A stretch of 64,000 bases of DNA from Betaproteobacteria bacterium (GCA_016861185.1 BOKW01000007.1:1-64000), one strand, 5' to 3'; positions 1 through 7,988 are shown, numbered from the stretch's first letter. Notes: generated from the letters alone by a model not told the origin. A program made the numbers and translations.

Positions 1-7
1 GGCACAA

Positions 8-109
8 GGGAGCCGGAAACCTCCACTTCCAAGCGGACCTAATTCGGGGAAGGGATCAGGGAGCCGGAAATCTCCACTTCCAAGCGGACCTAATTCGGGG
101 AAGGGATCA
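8..109. repeat. Two tandem 51-bp direct repeats
   Basis: Positions 8-58 and 59-109 are the same 51-bp unit, back to back, with one difference (C at 20, T at 71). Each unit begins GGGAGCCGGAAA, contains CCTAATTCGGGGAAGGG and ends GGATCA. No spacer separates the copies, so this is not a CRISPR. The array may continue left of the window. Its place near a recombinase-bearing element end suggests a protein-binding array, for example recombinase or transposase sites; that is inference. Confidence 0.85.
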
Positions 110-606
110 CCGGATTCGTCCATGCGGGCTTAGCTCGGCGAGCTGGTGGGGCTCAAGGACAAATGTGCAGACCGGCGCAAACGGTTGGTCGATAAACATC
201 GTGCGATTCCTTGTGGAAGTTTCTGTTGAGTTGATTACATGCTGCGGCCAGTATTGCGAACGGTTTTATCTGAGTACCTGGTCCGGTTTGCGACCGTCGT
301 CCGTGGCCGTGACAATGCAGCGGTGCGCGTACACCTTTGTTTGCGCCGATGGCCGCGCCCGGCGCGGTGGTGCGCATCGCAGTCGAAGGCGCCCCTGCGA
401 GGAAGAGCGCGAGCTGGAGCGCGCGAGCGCGGCAGAATGACTAGCATCTGGCGCGAGGCCTTTCAGAATCAACTTGTTGTCTGACTCCCCGTACTGGACC
501 TGTAGGCACGAATCCTCCCGCTTGAGAATCGTGCCCCCCGCATAAGGCCTGGTCTCGAAGGCCTGGCCCAAGCGGCGCTTCCGAATTCGCGTGCGAGCCG
601 CGGTTC
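110..606. other. Stretch without a confidently coding gene
   Basis: About 500 bases follow the tandem repeats. Open frames on both strands overlap each other and read mostly as arginine/alanine-rich shadows. The only part that reads like protein is the first third of a minus-strand frame at 266-571, listed separately at low confidence. I see no RNA gene or terminator here. Confidence 0.5.
266..571 (-). CDS. Possible small hypothetical protein (TTG start)
   Basis: This 101-residue minus-strand frame starts with TTG 35 bases after the stop of the upstream gene. Residues 1-45 read like ordinary protein, mixed in composition and with a GTILKREDSCLQVQYGE stretch. The remainder is serine/arginine-rich and looks out of frame or non-coding. 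It may be a short real gene, a decayed gene with a frameshift, or chance. I recognise no family and propose no function. Confidence 0.25.
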   Translation of the reverse strand: MGQAFETRPYAGGTILKREDSCLQVQYGESDNKLILKGLAPDASHSAALARSSSRSSSQGRLRLRCAPPRRARPSAQTKVYAHRCIVTATDDGRKPDQVLR

Positions 607-918
607 TTACCGTCGGCCGGTCAGGGCGCGCAGCGCCGGCACGTACTGATTGGGGACGCGAGGGTAGTAGCGCCCGCCCGCGACGTACACGACGCGCCAG
701 TACGTGCCGCTGGGCGACGACGGATGGGGAAGGCGCGCCGCTCGGAAAAACACCGTTCCGCCGGCGCGGGCGTGCGCCCGCTCAGCGTCGGTGAGCTTGC
801 GGACGTGCTTGTGCCGGTCTGTGCCGTAGCCGCTCTGCTCGGCGGTTTCGGAAATCAGGTAACCGTCCGGCAAGGGCGGCGCGCCTACGGCCGGGGTCGG
901 GGTCGTCGTCATCTGCAT
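607..918 (-). CDS. Hypothetical protein in the integrated element
   Basis: This is a 103-residue protein of unknown function. The start is supported by a GGAG sequence seven or eight bases upstream of the ATG at 918. The protein has a threonine/proline-rich start, a charged middle (HKHVRKLTDAERAHARAGG) and an aromatic C-terminal part (GTYWRVVYVAGGRYYP) that looks like a small folded domain. No signal peptide or membrane segment is visible. It lies inside the putative island, downstream of the recombinase on the same strand and beyond its terminator. I do not recognise the family. Confidence 0.5.
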   Translation of the reverse strand: MQMTTTPTPAVGAPPLPDGYLISETAEQSGYGTDRHKHVRKLTDAERAHARAGGTVFFRAARLPHPSSPSGTYWRVVYVAGGRYYPRVPNQYVPALRALTGRR

Positions 919-1145
919 GGTCAGTCTCCGGTGCGCACGCGGCGGAATTGCTCGTCGTGCGCCTCGTGTAGACAGACCCTTTTATCCGGGGAGGCAAACG
1001 GTCCCGCCGGGCTGCCGAGCGCGAGAACGCCGCCAGCGGTGACGTACCGGCAGGAATCGCGCCGCCGCTGTGTCCGGCACCTTGAACTGCGTCAGGCAAT
1101 GCGCCGGGGCGTCATACGCCACGATTGGATGCGTAGGTGCCAAAG

Positions 1146-1172
1146 CAATTGCGGCCCCGAAGCCGGGGCCGC
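1146..1172 (-). terminator. Rho-independent-type terminator of the integrase gene
   Basis: A perfect 9-bp stem, GCGGCCCCG / CGGGGCCGC around a four-base loop, lies at 1151-1172. On the minus strand it is followed by AATTGCTTT. It sits about 50 bases past the integrase stop codon, in the right place to end that transcript. The T-run is weak, so efficiency is uncertain. Confidence 0.6.
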
Positions 1173-1184
1173 GACTGCCTGAAG

Positions 1185-1222
1185 CGCGTAACCGCGTAAC
1201 GCTGTAACGCCGTAACGGTGTT
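1185..1222. repeat. Short tandem CGTAAC-type repeat
   Basis: The motif (C)GTAAC recurs four times in 1186-1216 at 8-9-base spacing, each copy preceded by GC, and a degenerate GTGTTA follows. It lies between the integrase stop and its terminator hairpin. Short direct repeats beside tyrosine recombinase genes can be excisionase or integrase arm-type sites; that role here is inference. Confidence 0.55.
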
Positions 1223-2588
1223 ATGCGGTCTTGTGTGACGGCGGTGCGTTGCTGTCCGGACCGCGGTCGGCGTGCTGCGCACCGGGTGTCGCGTCAGGGG
1301 CACGGCGCGGGCGTATGGGCACAATGTTGCTCGCGCGGCCTTCGTCGGAACGCTGCTCGCCGCCCGCCGTGACCTCCGTCGCAGTGGAACCGCGCCCGCT
1401 CGGCCGGGTGAGGGTGCCGAGCGGAGGCAACGGCTGTTCGGTCGCGTCGAGGAACGGCAGCACGTCCTTCGGCGCGAAGTGCACGTAGCGCGCCAGCATC
1501 GCGTCCGACCGGTGTCCGGTGATGGCCTTCAGCATTTGGGTATTGGGCAGGCGACAGGCATGGCGCGTCGTGCCGATGTGCCGCAAGTCGTGCACGCGCA
1601 GATGCGGCAGCCCCGCGCGCTCGACCGCGCGGTCCCAGGCCGCGGCCAGGGATTCCTCGGTCAGGTCGAAGACGCGCTCGCCGCGGCTGTGCACCCTGGC
1701 GTGGCGCAGGACTTCGACCGCGCGCAGCGTCAACGGCACGGCGACGTTGCGCCCGTTCTTCGTCTTGCGCAGCAGCGCCACGCGCCGCTCGAGGTCCACA
1801 TCGGCCCAGGCGAGCCGCAACAGGTTCTTGCGCCGCGCGGTGGTCTGCACCGCGAGCTCGAAGTACACGAGCATCAGCGGGTTCTCGCAGCGGGCGAGCG
1901 CCGCGCGCAACGCGTCCTCCTGCTCAGCGCTCAGGGTCACGTCGCGCGGCGGGCTCGCCGGCGGCAGCTTCACGCGGCGACAGGGGTTGTCGAGGCCGGC
2001 CCAGTTCCACTCCTCCGCGGCGACGTTGAACGCGTGCTTCAGCAGCGCCACCTCCTTCTGAATCGTGCTCGCCGACAGGCCGTCGAGCGTCATCGTCGTG
2101 ATGAGCTCGCGGATGTCGGCGCGCGCCAGGTTGCTGCAGCGGGTCGCGGCGATGCGCGCGCGCAGCGCATTCGTGCGCTCGCGCTTATCGGCGCGCTGCG
2201 CGCGGTACTCGCGGAACGTGCGGGGAAGGTCCCGGGTCGGTTCTTCCTCATCGGCCAGGCGGAATCCGCGCCGGCCGTCCTTCTCGTCCACGGGCACGAG
2301 CGGCCGGCTGCCGGCCGCGACGAGATATCGGTTGATGCGCGCCAGCTCCTGCTTCCAGCCTTCCTTGTGCAGCGTGAAGTGCTGCGCGTATTCGTAGAGG
2401 AGCCCCGCGACGTTCACCTTCGCGGGGCCGCCGAGCCGGGGGGCGTGTCCGCCCGCCATCCTGCTCTCGGTGTCGCGCGCCCAGGCCAGCGCCTTTGCGT
2501 GTGTCGCGAAGTTCTTGCGCTTGCGCACGCCGTCGACGACGACGCACGCCTGCCAGTACTTCTTCTGGTGCCTGTACACCTTAGCCAT
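1221..2588 (-). CDS. Tyrosine recombinase / phage-type integrase
   Basis: This 455-residue site-specific recombinase would integrate and excise the adjacent element. The ATG at 2588 is chosen because GGAGG lies just upstream; the frame stays open further upstream but that part is low-complexity. The N-terminal part (MAKVYRHQKKYWQACVVV) resembles the arm-binding domain and is followed by an SAM-like core-binding region. The catalytic domain shows an Arg in TTARRKNLLRLAW, HDLRH at about 333-337, TGH with His 359, and the nucleophile Tyr 368 in ARYVHF. A roughly 85-residue charged, proline-rich tail after the tyrosine is longer than usual and looks disordered. The gene points away from the 3' end of tRNA-Lys 295 bases upstream, which fits a tRNA-integrated island or ICE. 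Confidence 0.9.
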   Translation of the reverse strand: MAKVYRHQKKYWQACVVVDGVRKRKNFATHAKALAWARDTESRMAGGHAPRLGGPAKVNVAGLLYEYAQHFTLHKEGWKQELARINRYLVAAGSRPLVPVDEKDGRRGFRLADEEEPTRDLPRTFREYRAQRADKRERTNALRARIAATRCSNLARADIRELITTMTLDGLSASTIQKEVALLKHAFNVAAEEWNWAGLDNPCRRVKLPPASPPRDVTLSAEQEDALRAALARCENPLMLVYFELAVQTTARRKNLLRLAWADVDLERRVALLRKTKNGRNVAVPLTLRAVEVLRHARVHSRGERVFDLTEESLAAAWDRAVERAGLPHLRVHDLRHIGTTRHACRLPNTQMLKAITGHRSDAMLARYVHFAPKDVLPFLDATEQPLPPLGTLTRPSGRGSTATEVTAGGEQRSDEGRASNIVPIRPRRAPDATPGAQHADRGPDSNAPPSHKTA

Positions 2589-2882
2589 GGCGCACCTCCG
2601 CGTCGAAGGTGCGACCGCGGCGCGGACTCCGGAGGCGCGCGGTTGTTGCTGGTGCCGTGTTGCGCATGATGCGACTCCACAGTGGTTGGGAGCCGCATCT
2701 AGCGAATCGGGTTTATCCGGGTGCGCGCATCGCCGCAGCGGTGCGCAGCGGGCCGCCGGGGGGCGCAGGCGGGAGCAGCCGGCGCGCAGCGCCCTCTGCC
2801 TCAGATCGTGCCTCACGGCCGCGCCCGGTCCGAATAAACCGCGAGCCGCGCGCCAAAGCCGCTTGCGAATCAGGCACTTCGA
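2589..2882. other. Integrase upstream region and probable attachment-site side
   Basis: These 294 bases separate the recombinase start from the tRNA-Lys 3' end. Integrases of this kind recombine in the 3' part of the tRNA gene, so the element junction should fall at or just left of 2883. I searched by eye for a second copy of the tRNA 3' end in the window and found none, so the other attachment site lies outside. No gene is supported here. Confidence 0.5.
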
Positions 2883-2959
2883 ATGGTGGGTCGTGAAGGA
2901 TTCGAACCTTCGACCAACGGATTAAAAGTCCGCTGCTCTACCGACTGAGCTAACGACCC
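2883..2959 (-). tRNA. tRNA-Lys (TTT anticodon)
   Basis: Read on the minus strand the gene starts GGGTCGTTAGCTCAG and ends ACGACCC-A-CCA. It folds into a full cloverleaf: 7-bp acceptor, D stem GCTC/GAGC, anticodon loop CTTTTAA giving TTT, and T arm GAAGG-TTCGAAT-CCTTC. The CCA end is encoded. The length is 77 bases including CCA. It has its own strong promoter at 3019-3047. Its 3' end borders the putative genomic island. Confidence 0.97.
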
Positions 2960-3018
2960 GCCCGGAGTAGACAGTCGGCGCGAAGACGTTCGGTGGCCGA
3001 CCGAATTGCGAGGGCGCG

Positions 3019-3047
3019 ATTATCCCGGTCGGTGGGACGCGAGTCAA
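3019..3047 (-). promoter_or_regulatory. Sigma-70 promoter of tRNA-Lys
   Basis: On the minus strand a -35 TTGACT (3042-3047) and a -10 GATAAT (3019-3024) are separated by exactly 17 bases. CGCGCCC follows the -10 directly. The expected transcript start is about 50 bases upstream of the mature tRNA 5' end. Confidence 0.8.
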
Positions 3048-3076
3048 ACGAGTCACGCGGCGCGTCTCCCAACTCA

Positions 3077-4255
3077 TCAGCCGCTGCGCTCGATACGCCA
3101 CGCCTGATACTTCACGCCGGCCACGGCGCCGGCGACGATCGACGCGAACGCAAGCAGCGAGCCGATCGCGAGCGTCGAGACGCCGCTCAACCCCTGGCCG
3201 ATCGTGCAGCCGAGCGCGGTGACGCCGCCGAAGCCCATCAGGGTGGCGCCGACCAGGTGGTTGGCGGTGTCCTCGGTATCGCTGAAGCCCTCGAACCGGA
3301 AGCGGCCGCTCGCGAGCGCATAGGCGGCCGAACCGGCGAACGTGCCGAGCACGCCGGCCACGCCGAGCGTGATGACCTTGCTGCGATCGCTGAAGAACAT
3401 CAGCCAGTCGAGCGTATAGGCGACCGGTGCGACGAAGGACAGCGATTCCATCCGTCCGGAGTTGGTGGCGACGAAGGCCTCCTCGATCGTGACTGGATGC
3501 TCGTCGAGCCGCCCGACGTAGCCGGACACGAACCACACGCCGGCGATGACGCCGCCGACGGCGATGCCGGCGAGCAGGTTGTCGAAGTGCAGGAAGTCGC
3601 GGCGAGCGAGCGCGAAGGCGAGCAGCGCGCCGCCTACCAGCAGCCCCAGAGCCCATTGCAGCGTCGGCTTGGCGACTCCGGTCGCCGCCGCGAGCAGCGA
3701 AGGCAGGTCCTGGTGGGTCGGCAGTTCGACGCCGACCGGTTCGATGCCGTAGACGCGAACGACGGCGAACGCGCCGCGCAGGGAGATGTAGGCCGACAGC
3801 CCGAGCACGAGGAAAACCACGAGCGACTTCAGGCTGCCGCCGCCGGCGCGGACGACAGTCCGGCTGCCGCAGCCGCCGGCGAGCACCATGCCGAAGCCGA
3901 ACAGCAGCCCGCCGACGACGTAGGCGAGCGGTGTGAAGCGCGGCGTCGTGTAGAACGCGTCGGACAGGTCGATGACGCCGGCTGCGGCCATGCCGTTGGT
4001 GGCGAGCACGGCCACCGCGATCGCGAGCAGCCACTGCCGCATGCGCGTCCAGTCCCCGAAGTTGACGACGTCGGCGACCGCGCCCATCGTGCAGAAGCCC
4101 GTGCGCTGCGCGACGGCCCCGAACACGAAGGCGAGCGCGAAGCTCGACGCCACGACGGTCGCGGCAAGCGCGGGCAGATCCTCGACGGAGACGGTGGTCA
4201 CGGCAGACAGCTCGATGCGACCGGGGAAACGCGCACCGGCGCGAACGCGGCGCAC
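3077..4255 (-). CDS. YeeE/YedE family (TsuA-like) sulfur-compound transporter
   Basis: This inner-membrane protein has about nine to ten hydrophobic segments in 392 residues, close to the family length. It carries the conserved cysteine motifs of YeeE/YedE: RTGFCTMGA near the first segment, AGGCGSRT, and GCTIGQGLSG near the end. In characterised relatives these cysteines line a thiosulfate path; related proteins are linked to selenium or sulfur traffic. The start is uncertain: the ATG at 4255 has no clear ribosome site, and a GTG at 4201 would give a shorter protein just before the first segment. It follows the tol-pal operon on the same strand after a 152-base gap. A sulfite dehydrogenase encoded at 45689 may be functionally related, but substrate is inferred. 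Confidence 0.85.
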   Translation of the reverse strand: MRRVRAGARFPGRIELSAVTTVSVEDLPALAATVVASSFALAFVFGAVAQRTGFCTMGAVADVVNFGDWTRMRQWLLAIAVAVLATNGMAAAGVIDLSDAFYTTPRFTPLAYVVGGLLFGFGMVLAGGCGSRTVVRAGGGSLKSLVVFLVLGLSAYISLRGAFAVVRVYGIEPVGVELPTHQDLPSLLAAATGVAKPTLQWALGLLVGGALLAFALARRDFLHFDNLLAGIAVGGVIAGVWFVSGYVGRLDEHPVTIEEAFVATNSGRMESLSFVAPVAYTLDWLMFFSDRSKVITLGVAGVLGTFAGSAAYALASGRFRFEGFSDTEDTANHLVGATLMGFGGVTALGCTIGQGLSGVSTLAIGSLLAFASIVAGAVAGVKYQAWRIERSG

Positions 4256-4407
4256 TCTTCGACAGGCTCAGGACGCGGCCTCATGCTACCGCGCGCACCT
4301 GTCTGAAAGCCGCTTCCGGCGTCGATGGAATACGCAGCGAAAGAACCGGCGCCGCCTCTTCGGTCGGTGTCCGACGGCCGACGGTGAGCGGCCGAGGACG
4401 ATCGCGC

Positions 4408-5196
4408 TCAGCGCAGCGCGGTGGAGGGCAACCGCTCCTTCGCGAGCTTCGCCGCCTCGCTGTCCGGATACTCCTTGATGATCCGGTTCAAGGTGCTGCG
4501 CGCCGACTTCTTGTCGTTCAGCTCGATCTGGCTGGCGGCGATGTTCAGCAGCGCCTCGGGTGCGCGCGGCGAATCGCGGTAGCGCTCGGGGACGACCTGC
4601 AGCGCGGAGATCGCCGCCTTGTAGTCCTTCAGCGCGAAGTGCGAGTTGCCGAGCCAGTAGTGCGCCGAGGCGGCGTACGCCGACTGCGGGTAGCGCGCCA
4701 GGAAGGTCTGCAGGCTCGCGATCGCGCCTTTGAAGTCGCTCGCGCGGAACTGCGCGAGCGCGGCGTCGAACGCGGCCTGCTCGCTGCGTTCGACCTGCGC
4801 CTGCTTGCCGTCGACCGTGGCCGTCGTCGGCTCCAGCTTCTTCAGCCGCGCGTCGAGGTCGCCGTACAGATCGCGGTTGCGCTTCTGCAGCGTGGCGACT
4901 TCGTGCGCAAGCTGCTCGACCTGGCCGCGCAGCTGCGCGATCTCGCGCCGGAGCGCGTCGATCGTGTTGGCGAACTCCAGCTGCGCGCGGTTGGCCGCTT
5001 CGAGCCGCTCCAGCCGCGCGGCCAGCTCGGCGTCCTTCTGCGCGAGCGCCTGGTTCTGCTCGTCGACCTTCTTGCGCAGGTCGAGGATGGCCTTGCGCGC
5101 CTCGTCGTCGCCGAACAGCGCGTGCGCCGGTGCGGCCGCCGCCAGCGCGGCGGCGGCCACGAGCAGCACACGCGCCGCGCGCGCGGCGGCGTTCAT
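4408..5196 (-). CDS. cpoB: CpoB (YbgF), Tol-Pal-associated cell division coordinator
   Basis: This periplasmic protein couples Tol-Pal to septal peptidoglycan synthesis in E. coli. The ATG at 5196 gives a clean signal peptide (MNAAARAARV then an alanine/leucine core ending AHA); a GTG at 5217 would add seven residues. After the leader there is a coiled coil of about 100 residues (KVDEQNQALAQKDAELAARL onward). The C-terminal half has three TPR repeats (FDAALAQFRASDFKGAIASL, YWLGNSHFALKDYKAAISAL, ALLNIAASQIELNDKKSARS). It is the last gene of the tol-pal operon, its usual place. The length is normal for the family. Confidence 0.93.
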   Translation of the reverse strand: MNAAARAARVLLVAAAALAAAAPAHALFGDDEARKAILDLRKKVDEQNQALAQKDAELAARLERLEAANRAQLEFANTIDALRREIAQLRGQVEQLAHEVATLQKRNRDLYGDLDARLKKLEPTTATVDGKQAQVERSEQAAFDAALAQFRASDFKGAIASLQTFLARYPQSAYAASAHYWLGNSHFALKDYKAAISALQVVPERYRDSPRAPEALLNIAASQIELNDKKSARSTLNRIIKEYPDSEAAKLAKERLPSTALR

Positions 5197-5227
5197 GCGG
5201 GAGCGTTCAGCGGACACGGGTCACCGG

Positions 5228-5761
5228 TCACTTGTAGACGATGTCGGCGCGGCGGTTCTGCGACCAGCACGACTCGTTGCCCTCCTTGCAGCGCGGCCGC
5301 TCCTCGCCGTAGCTGATCGTCTCGATCTGCGCGGCGGTGGCACCGAGGATCTGCAGGCGGCTGCGGACCGCGTCGGCGCGCTTCTGGCCGAGGGCGAGGT
5401 TGTACTCGCGGCTCCCGCGCTCGTCGGCGTTGCCTTCGATCACGACGCGGCGGTCCTTGCGCTGGGCCAGGTAGCGGCCGTGCGCCTCGACCAGCCCGGT
5501 GAACTCGGGCTTGATGTCGAACTTGTCGAAGTCGAAGAACACTTCGCGCTTGGCGAGCGGGCTCTTCGGATCGTTCAGCGGGTCGATCGGCTGCGGCGCG
5601 GGTTCGGCGCGCGTGACCGGTCCCGGGGCCGGCGCGGGCGCGGGGGCCGGCGCGGGTTTTTCGGTTACCGGCGCGGGCTTCGGTTCTTCGAGCTGCGTCG
5701 TCGCGCAGCCGGCCATGAACAGGGCGGCCAGGCCAAGGGTGAGGATGCGTGCGTTCTGCAT
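5228..5761 (-). CDS. pal: Pal, peptidoglycan-associated outer-membrane lipoprotein
   Basis: Pal anchors the outer membrane to peptidoglycan and binds TolB. The 177-residue protein has a lipoprotein signal peptide with lipobox FMAGC (Cys 19 as the acylation site). A proline/alanine-rich linker follows (KPAPAPAPAPAPGP). The OmpA-like domain starts near residue 70 (VFFDFDKFDIKPEF) and shows the peptidoglycan-binding pattern GNADERGSREYNLALGQKRA. It lies 18 bases downstream of tolB and 31 bases upstream of the chosen cpoB start. Confidence 0.97.
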   Translation of the reverse strand: MQNARILTLGLAALFMAGCATTQLEEPKPAPVTEKPAPAPAPAPAPGPVTRAEPAPQPIDPLNDPKSPLAKREVFFDFDKFDIKPEFTGLVEAHGRYLAQRKDRRVVIEGNADERGSREYNLALGQKRADAVRSRLQILGATAAQIETISYGEERPRCKEGNESCWSQNRRADIVYK

Positions 5762-5779
5762 GTGGCGCTCTCCTTTTGT

Positions 5780-7063
5780 CTATTTGGTGAAAGGTCCCCA
5801 GGTCGGTTCGCGCACGTCGCCGCTCGGGCCCGAGAGGCGCGTGCGCACGCGGCCGTCGGTCGATGCCGACGCCAGGATGCCGCGGCCGTTGACTTCGGTC
5901 GCGTACAGCAGCAGGCGACCGTTGGGCGCGAAGCTCGGCGACTCGTCCATCACGGTGTCGGTCACCGCGAGCTCCTGCCCGGTGGCGAGTTCCATCACGT
6001 GTACCTGGAAGCGGCCGTCGCGGCGGCCGACATAGGCGATCTGCCGGCCGTCGGGGCTGACGCGCGGCGACACGTTGTAGTCGCCGTTGAAGGTCACGCG
6101 CTGTACGTCGGCGCCGGTCGGGCTCATCCGGTAGATCTGCGGCCCGCCGCCGCGGTCCGACGTGAAATAGATATGGCGGCCGTCGGGCGAGAACACCGGC
6201 TCGGTGTCGATCGCGCCGGAGTTGGTCAGGCGCCGCAGGTTGTTGCCGTCCACGCCGATCGAGTAGATCTGCGAGATCCCGTCGCGCGTCAGCACGACCG
6301 CGAGTGTCCTGCCGTCGGGCGACCACGCCGGCGCGCTGTTGCTGCCGCGGAAATTGGCCACCGCCCTGCGCTCGCCGGTGGCCAGCGTGTGCACGTAGAC
6401 GACCGGCTTCTGCGACTCGAACGACACGTACGCGAGCCGCGCACCGTCGAACGACCACGCCGGCGAGATGATCGGCTCGCGCGAACGCAGCGCGGGCTGC
6501 GCGTTGCCGCCGTCGGCGTCGGCGACGTGCAGTTCGTACTGGTTGCGGCCGAGCTGCACGACGTAGGCGATGCGCGTCGCGAACACGCCCTTGTCGCCGG
6601 TCAGTTTCTCGTAGATGCGGTCCGAGATGCGATGCGCGTTCAGCCGCAGGTCGTTCGCGGTGCTGACGTACGACAGCCCGTCGAGCTGCACCTGCTTGAC
6701 GGTGTCGTACAGCCGGAAGCGGATGTCGAAGCGGCCGTCGGCGAGCCGCGCGATCGAACCGACCACCAGCGCGTCGGCGCCGCGCGCCTTCCATTCGCCG
6801 TGCGCGACGGCGGCGTTTTCCGGGAGCGCGGCGCCGCCCGTATCGATCAGGCGGAACAGCCCCGAGCGCTGCAGGTTGGCACGGATGATCGCGTCGACCT
6901 CCTGCGGCACCTGACCGTCGCGCTGGAAGTTGGCGACCGCGATCGGAAACTGGTTCGATCCGACGCCAGTGATCTCGACGCGAAGCTGCGCGTCGGCGGC
7001 GCCGGCGGCGAGCACAACGAGGGCGAACGCGAAGGAACGCGCGATACGGAACGATCGAATCAT
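5780..7063 (-). CDS. tolB: TolB, periplasmic beta-propeller of the Tol-Pal system
   Basis: TolB is the periplasmic partner of Pal. It has a signal peptide (MIRSFRIARSFAFALVVLAAGAADA) and 427 residues in all, a typical length. The N-terminal alpha/beta domain (VANFQRDGQVPQEVDAIIRANLQRSGLF) is followed by a six-bladed propeller whose blades show the repeated SPAWSFDG, APAWSPDGR, EPVFSPDGR and VSPRVSPDGR motifs. A perfect TATAAT lies nine bases upstream of the ATG, so the gene may have its own internal promoter in addition to operon read-through. Confidence 0.97.
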   Translation of the reverse strand: MIRSFRIARSFAFALVVLAAGAADAQLRVEITGVGSNQFPIAVANFQRDGQVPQEVDAIIRANLQRSGLFRLIDTGGAALPENAAVAHGEWKARGADALVVGSIARLADGRFDIRFRLYDTVKQVQLDGLSYVSTANDLRLNAHRISDRIYEKLTGDKGVFATRIAYVVQLGRNQYELHVADADGGNAQPALRSREPIISPAWSFDGARLAYVSFESQKPVVYVHTLATGERRAVANFRGSNSAPAWSPDGRTLAVVLTRDGISQIYSIGVDGNNLRRLTNSGAIDTEPVFSPDGRHIYFTSDRGGGPQIYRMSPTGADVQRVTFNGDYNVSPRVSPDGRQIAYVGRRDGRFQVHVMELATGQELAVTDTVMDESPSFAPNGRLLLYATEVNGRGILASASTDGRVRTRLSGPSGDVREPTWGPFTK

Positions 7064-7072
7064 GAGCGCGCG

Positions 7073-7078
7073 ATTATA
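7073..7078 (-). promoter_or_regulatory. Possible internal -10 element before tolB
   Basis: On the minus strand TATAAT is followed by CGCGCGCTC and then the tolB ATG at once. A transcript from here would begin only a few bases before, or at, the start codon. The 14-base string TCGCTCCCTATAAT is also found ahead of lptD with the same nine-base distance to ATG. The -35 region (ACAGTC) is poor, so activity is uncertain. Confidence 0.45.
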
Positions 7079-7108
7079 GGGAGCGATGTCCTGTGGACTG
7101 TACGTACG

Positions 7109-7939
7109 TCATCGCCTCTCGACGGGATAAAAACGGATGGTCACTACACGGTCGACGGTGCCGTCCGGTTTACGCGGAAACGGATTGGCGCGCGCGATGG
7201 CGCGCTCGACCGCTGCGTCGTAGCCCGCGAGACCGCTCGGTTTGACCAGCCGCACGCGCGCCTGTTCGCCGGTGGGCAGCAGCTCGACTTCGAACTCGGC
7301 GTAGATCTGCGGCGACGTACCCTCGGGCACGGGGAAGACGATGAACTGCTTGATATAGGCGACGAGCCGCGCAGCGTATTCGGCGCTGCCGCGCGCGCCG
7401 CCGGTCGGTCCGGTCTGCGCCGTTGGCGTCCCCTGCGCGCTGCCCGCCTGCGCGAGAAGGCGCTCGACCTCGGCCTTGCGCTGCGCTTCGCGTTCGGCCG
7501 CGAGCTTCGCTTCGGCGCGCTTGCGTTCGGCTTCGAGCTTCTTCTTCTCCGCCTCGACGCGCTTCTTCTCGTCCTCGATCCGCTTCTTCTCCTCTTCGAT
7601 CCGGCGCTTCTCCTCCTCGAGCTTCTTGGTGTCAGGTTCGACTTTCGGCGGCTCCTTCTTCTGCTGCTTGACGACGATGTCGGCGTCGCGCCGCTCGGGT
7701 TCGGGCTCGACCTTCGGCGCAGGCGGCGGTGGTGCGGGCGGCGGCGCCGGCACTTCGATCGGCGGCAGGCTGCCCCACAGCTCGGCCACGACGGGCGCTT
7801 CGGGCTGCGTACGCCACTGCACGACCAGCGACAGCCCGCCGAACAGCAGCGCGTGCATCGCGAGCGCCAGCGCGAACGACGACAGCGTGTTGTGCTGCTC
7901 GCCGGGCAGGCGCGGTCGGTGCAGGACGGCGGTGGTCAT
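7109..7939 (-). CDS. tolA: TolA, membrane-anchored energy transducer
   Basis: TolA links the TolQR motor to TolB/Pal. The 276-residue protein has a short cytoplasmic start, one membrane anchor (about residues 20-43, FALALAMHALLFGGLSLVVQ) and a proline-rich stretch (APPPAPPPPAPKVEPEP). A long lysine/glutamate helical domain (about 100-165, repeats of EEEKKRIEDEKKRVEAEKKK) spans the periplasm. The C-terminal globular TolA/TonB-like domain begins near 185 (YAARLVAYIKQFIVFP) and ends VTIRFYP. The helical region is shorter than in E. coli TolA, which is usual for betaproteobacteria. It starts 49 bases after tolR. Confidence 0.95.
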   Translation of the reverse strand: MTTAVLHRPRLPGEQHNTLSSFALALAMHALLFGGLSLVVQWRTQPEAPVVAELWGSLPPIEVPAPPPAPPPPAPKVEPEPERRDADIVVKQQKKEPPKVEPDTKKLEEEKRRIEEEKKRIEDEKKRVEAEKKKLEAERKRAEAKLAAEREAQRKAEVERLLAQAGSAQGTPTAQTGPTGGARGSAEYAARLVAYIKQFIVFPVPEGTSPQIYAEFEVELLPTGEQARVRLVKPSGLAGYDAAVERAIARANPFPRKPDGTVDRVVTIRFYPVERR

Positions 7940-7988
7940 CGGAGTCGATCGGCGCGGGCGTTGCTGCGGTTCAACGCGGCCGGCGGCA

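Noticed and set aside
8..109. CRISPR array
   Set aside because: The two repeat units are directly adjacent with no spacers, and the unit is longer than usual CRISPR repeats. No cas genes are in the window.
2589..2816. N-terminal extension of the integrase by 76 codons
   Set aside because: The extra residues are cysteine/arginine-rich without domain character, and a strong GGAGG precedes the ATG at 2588.
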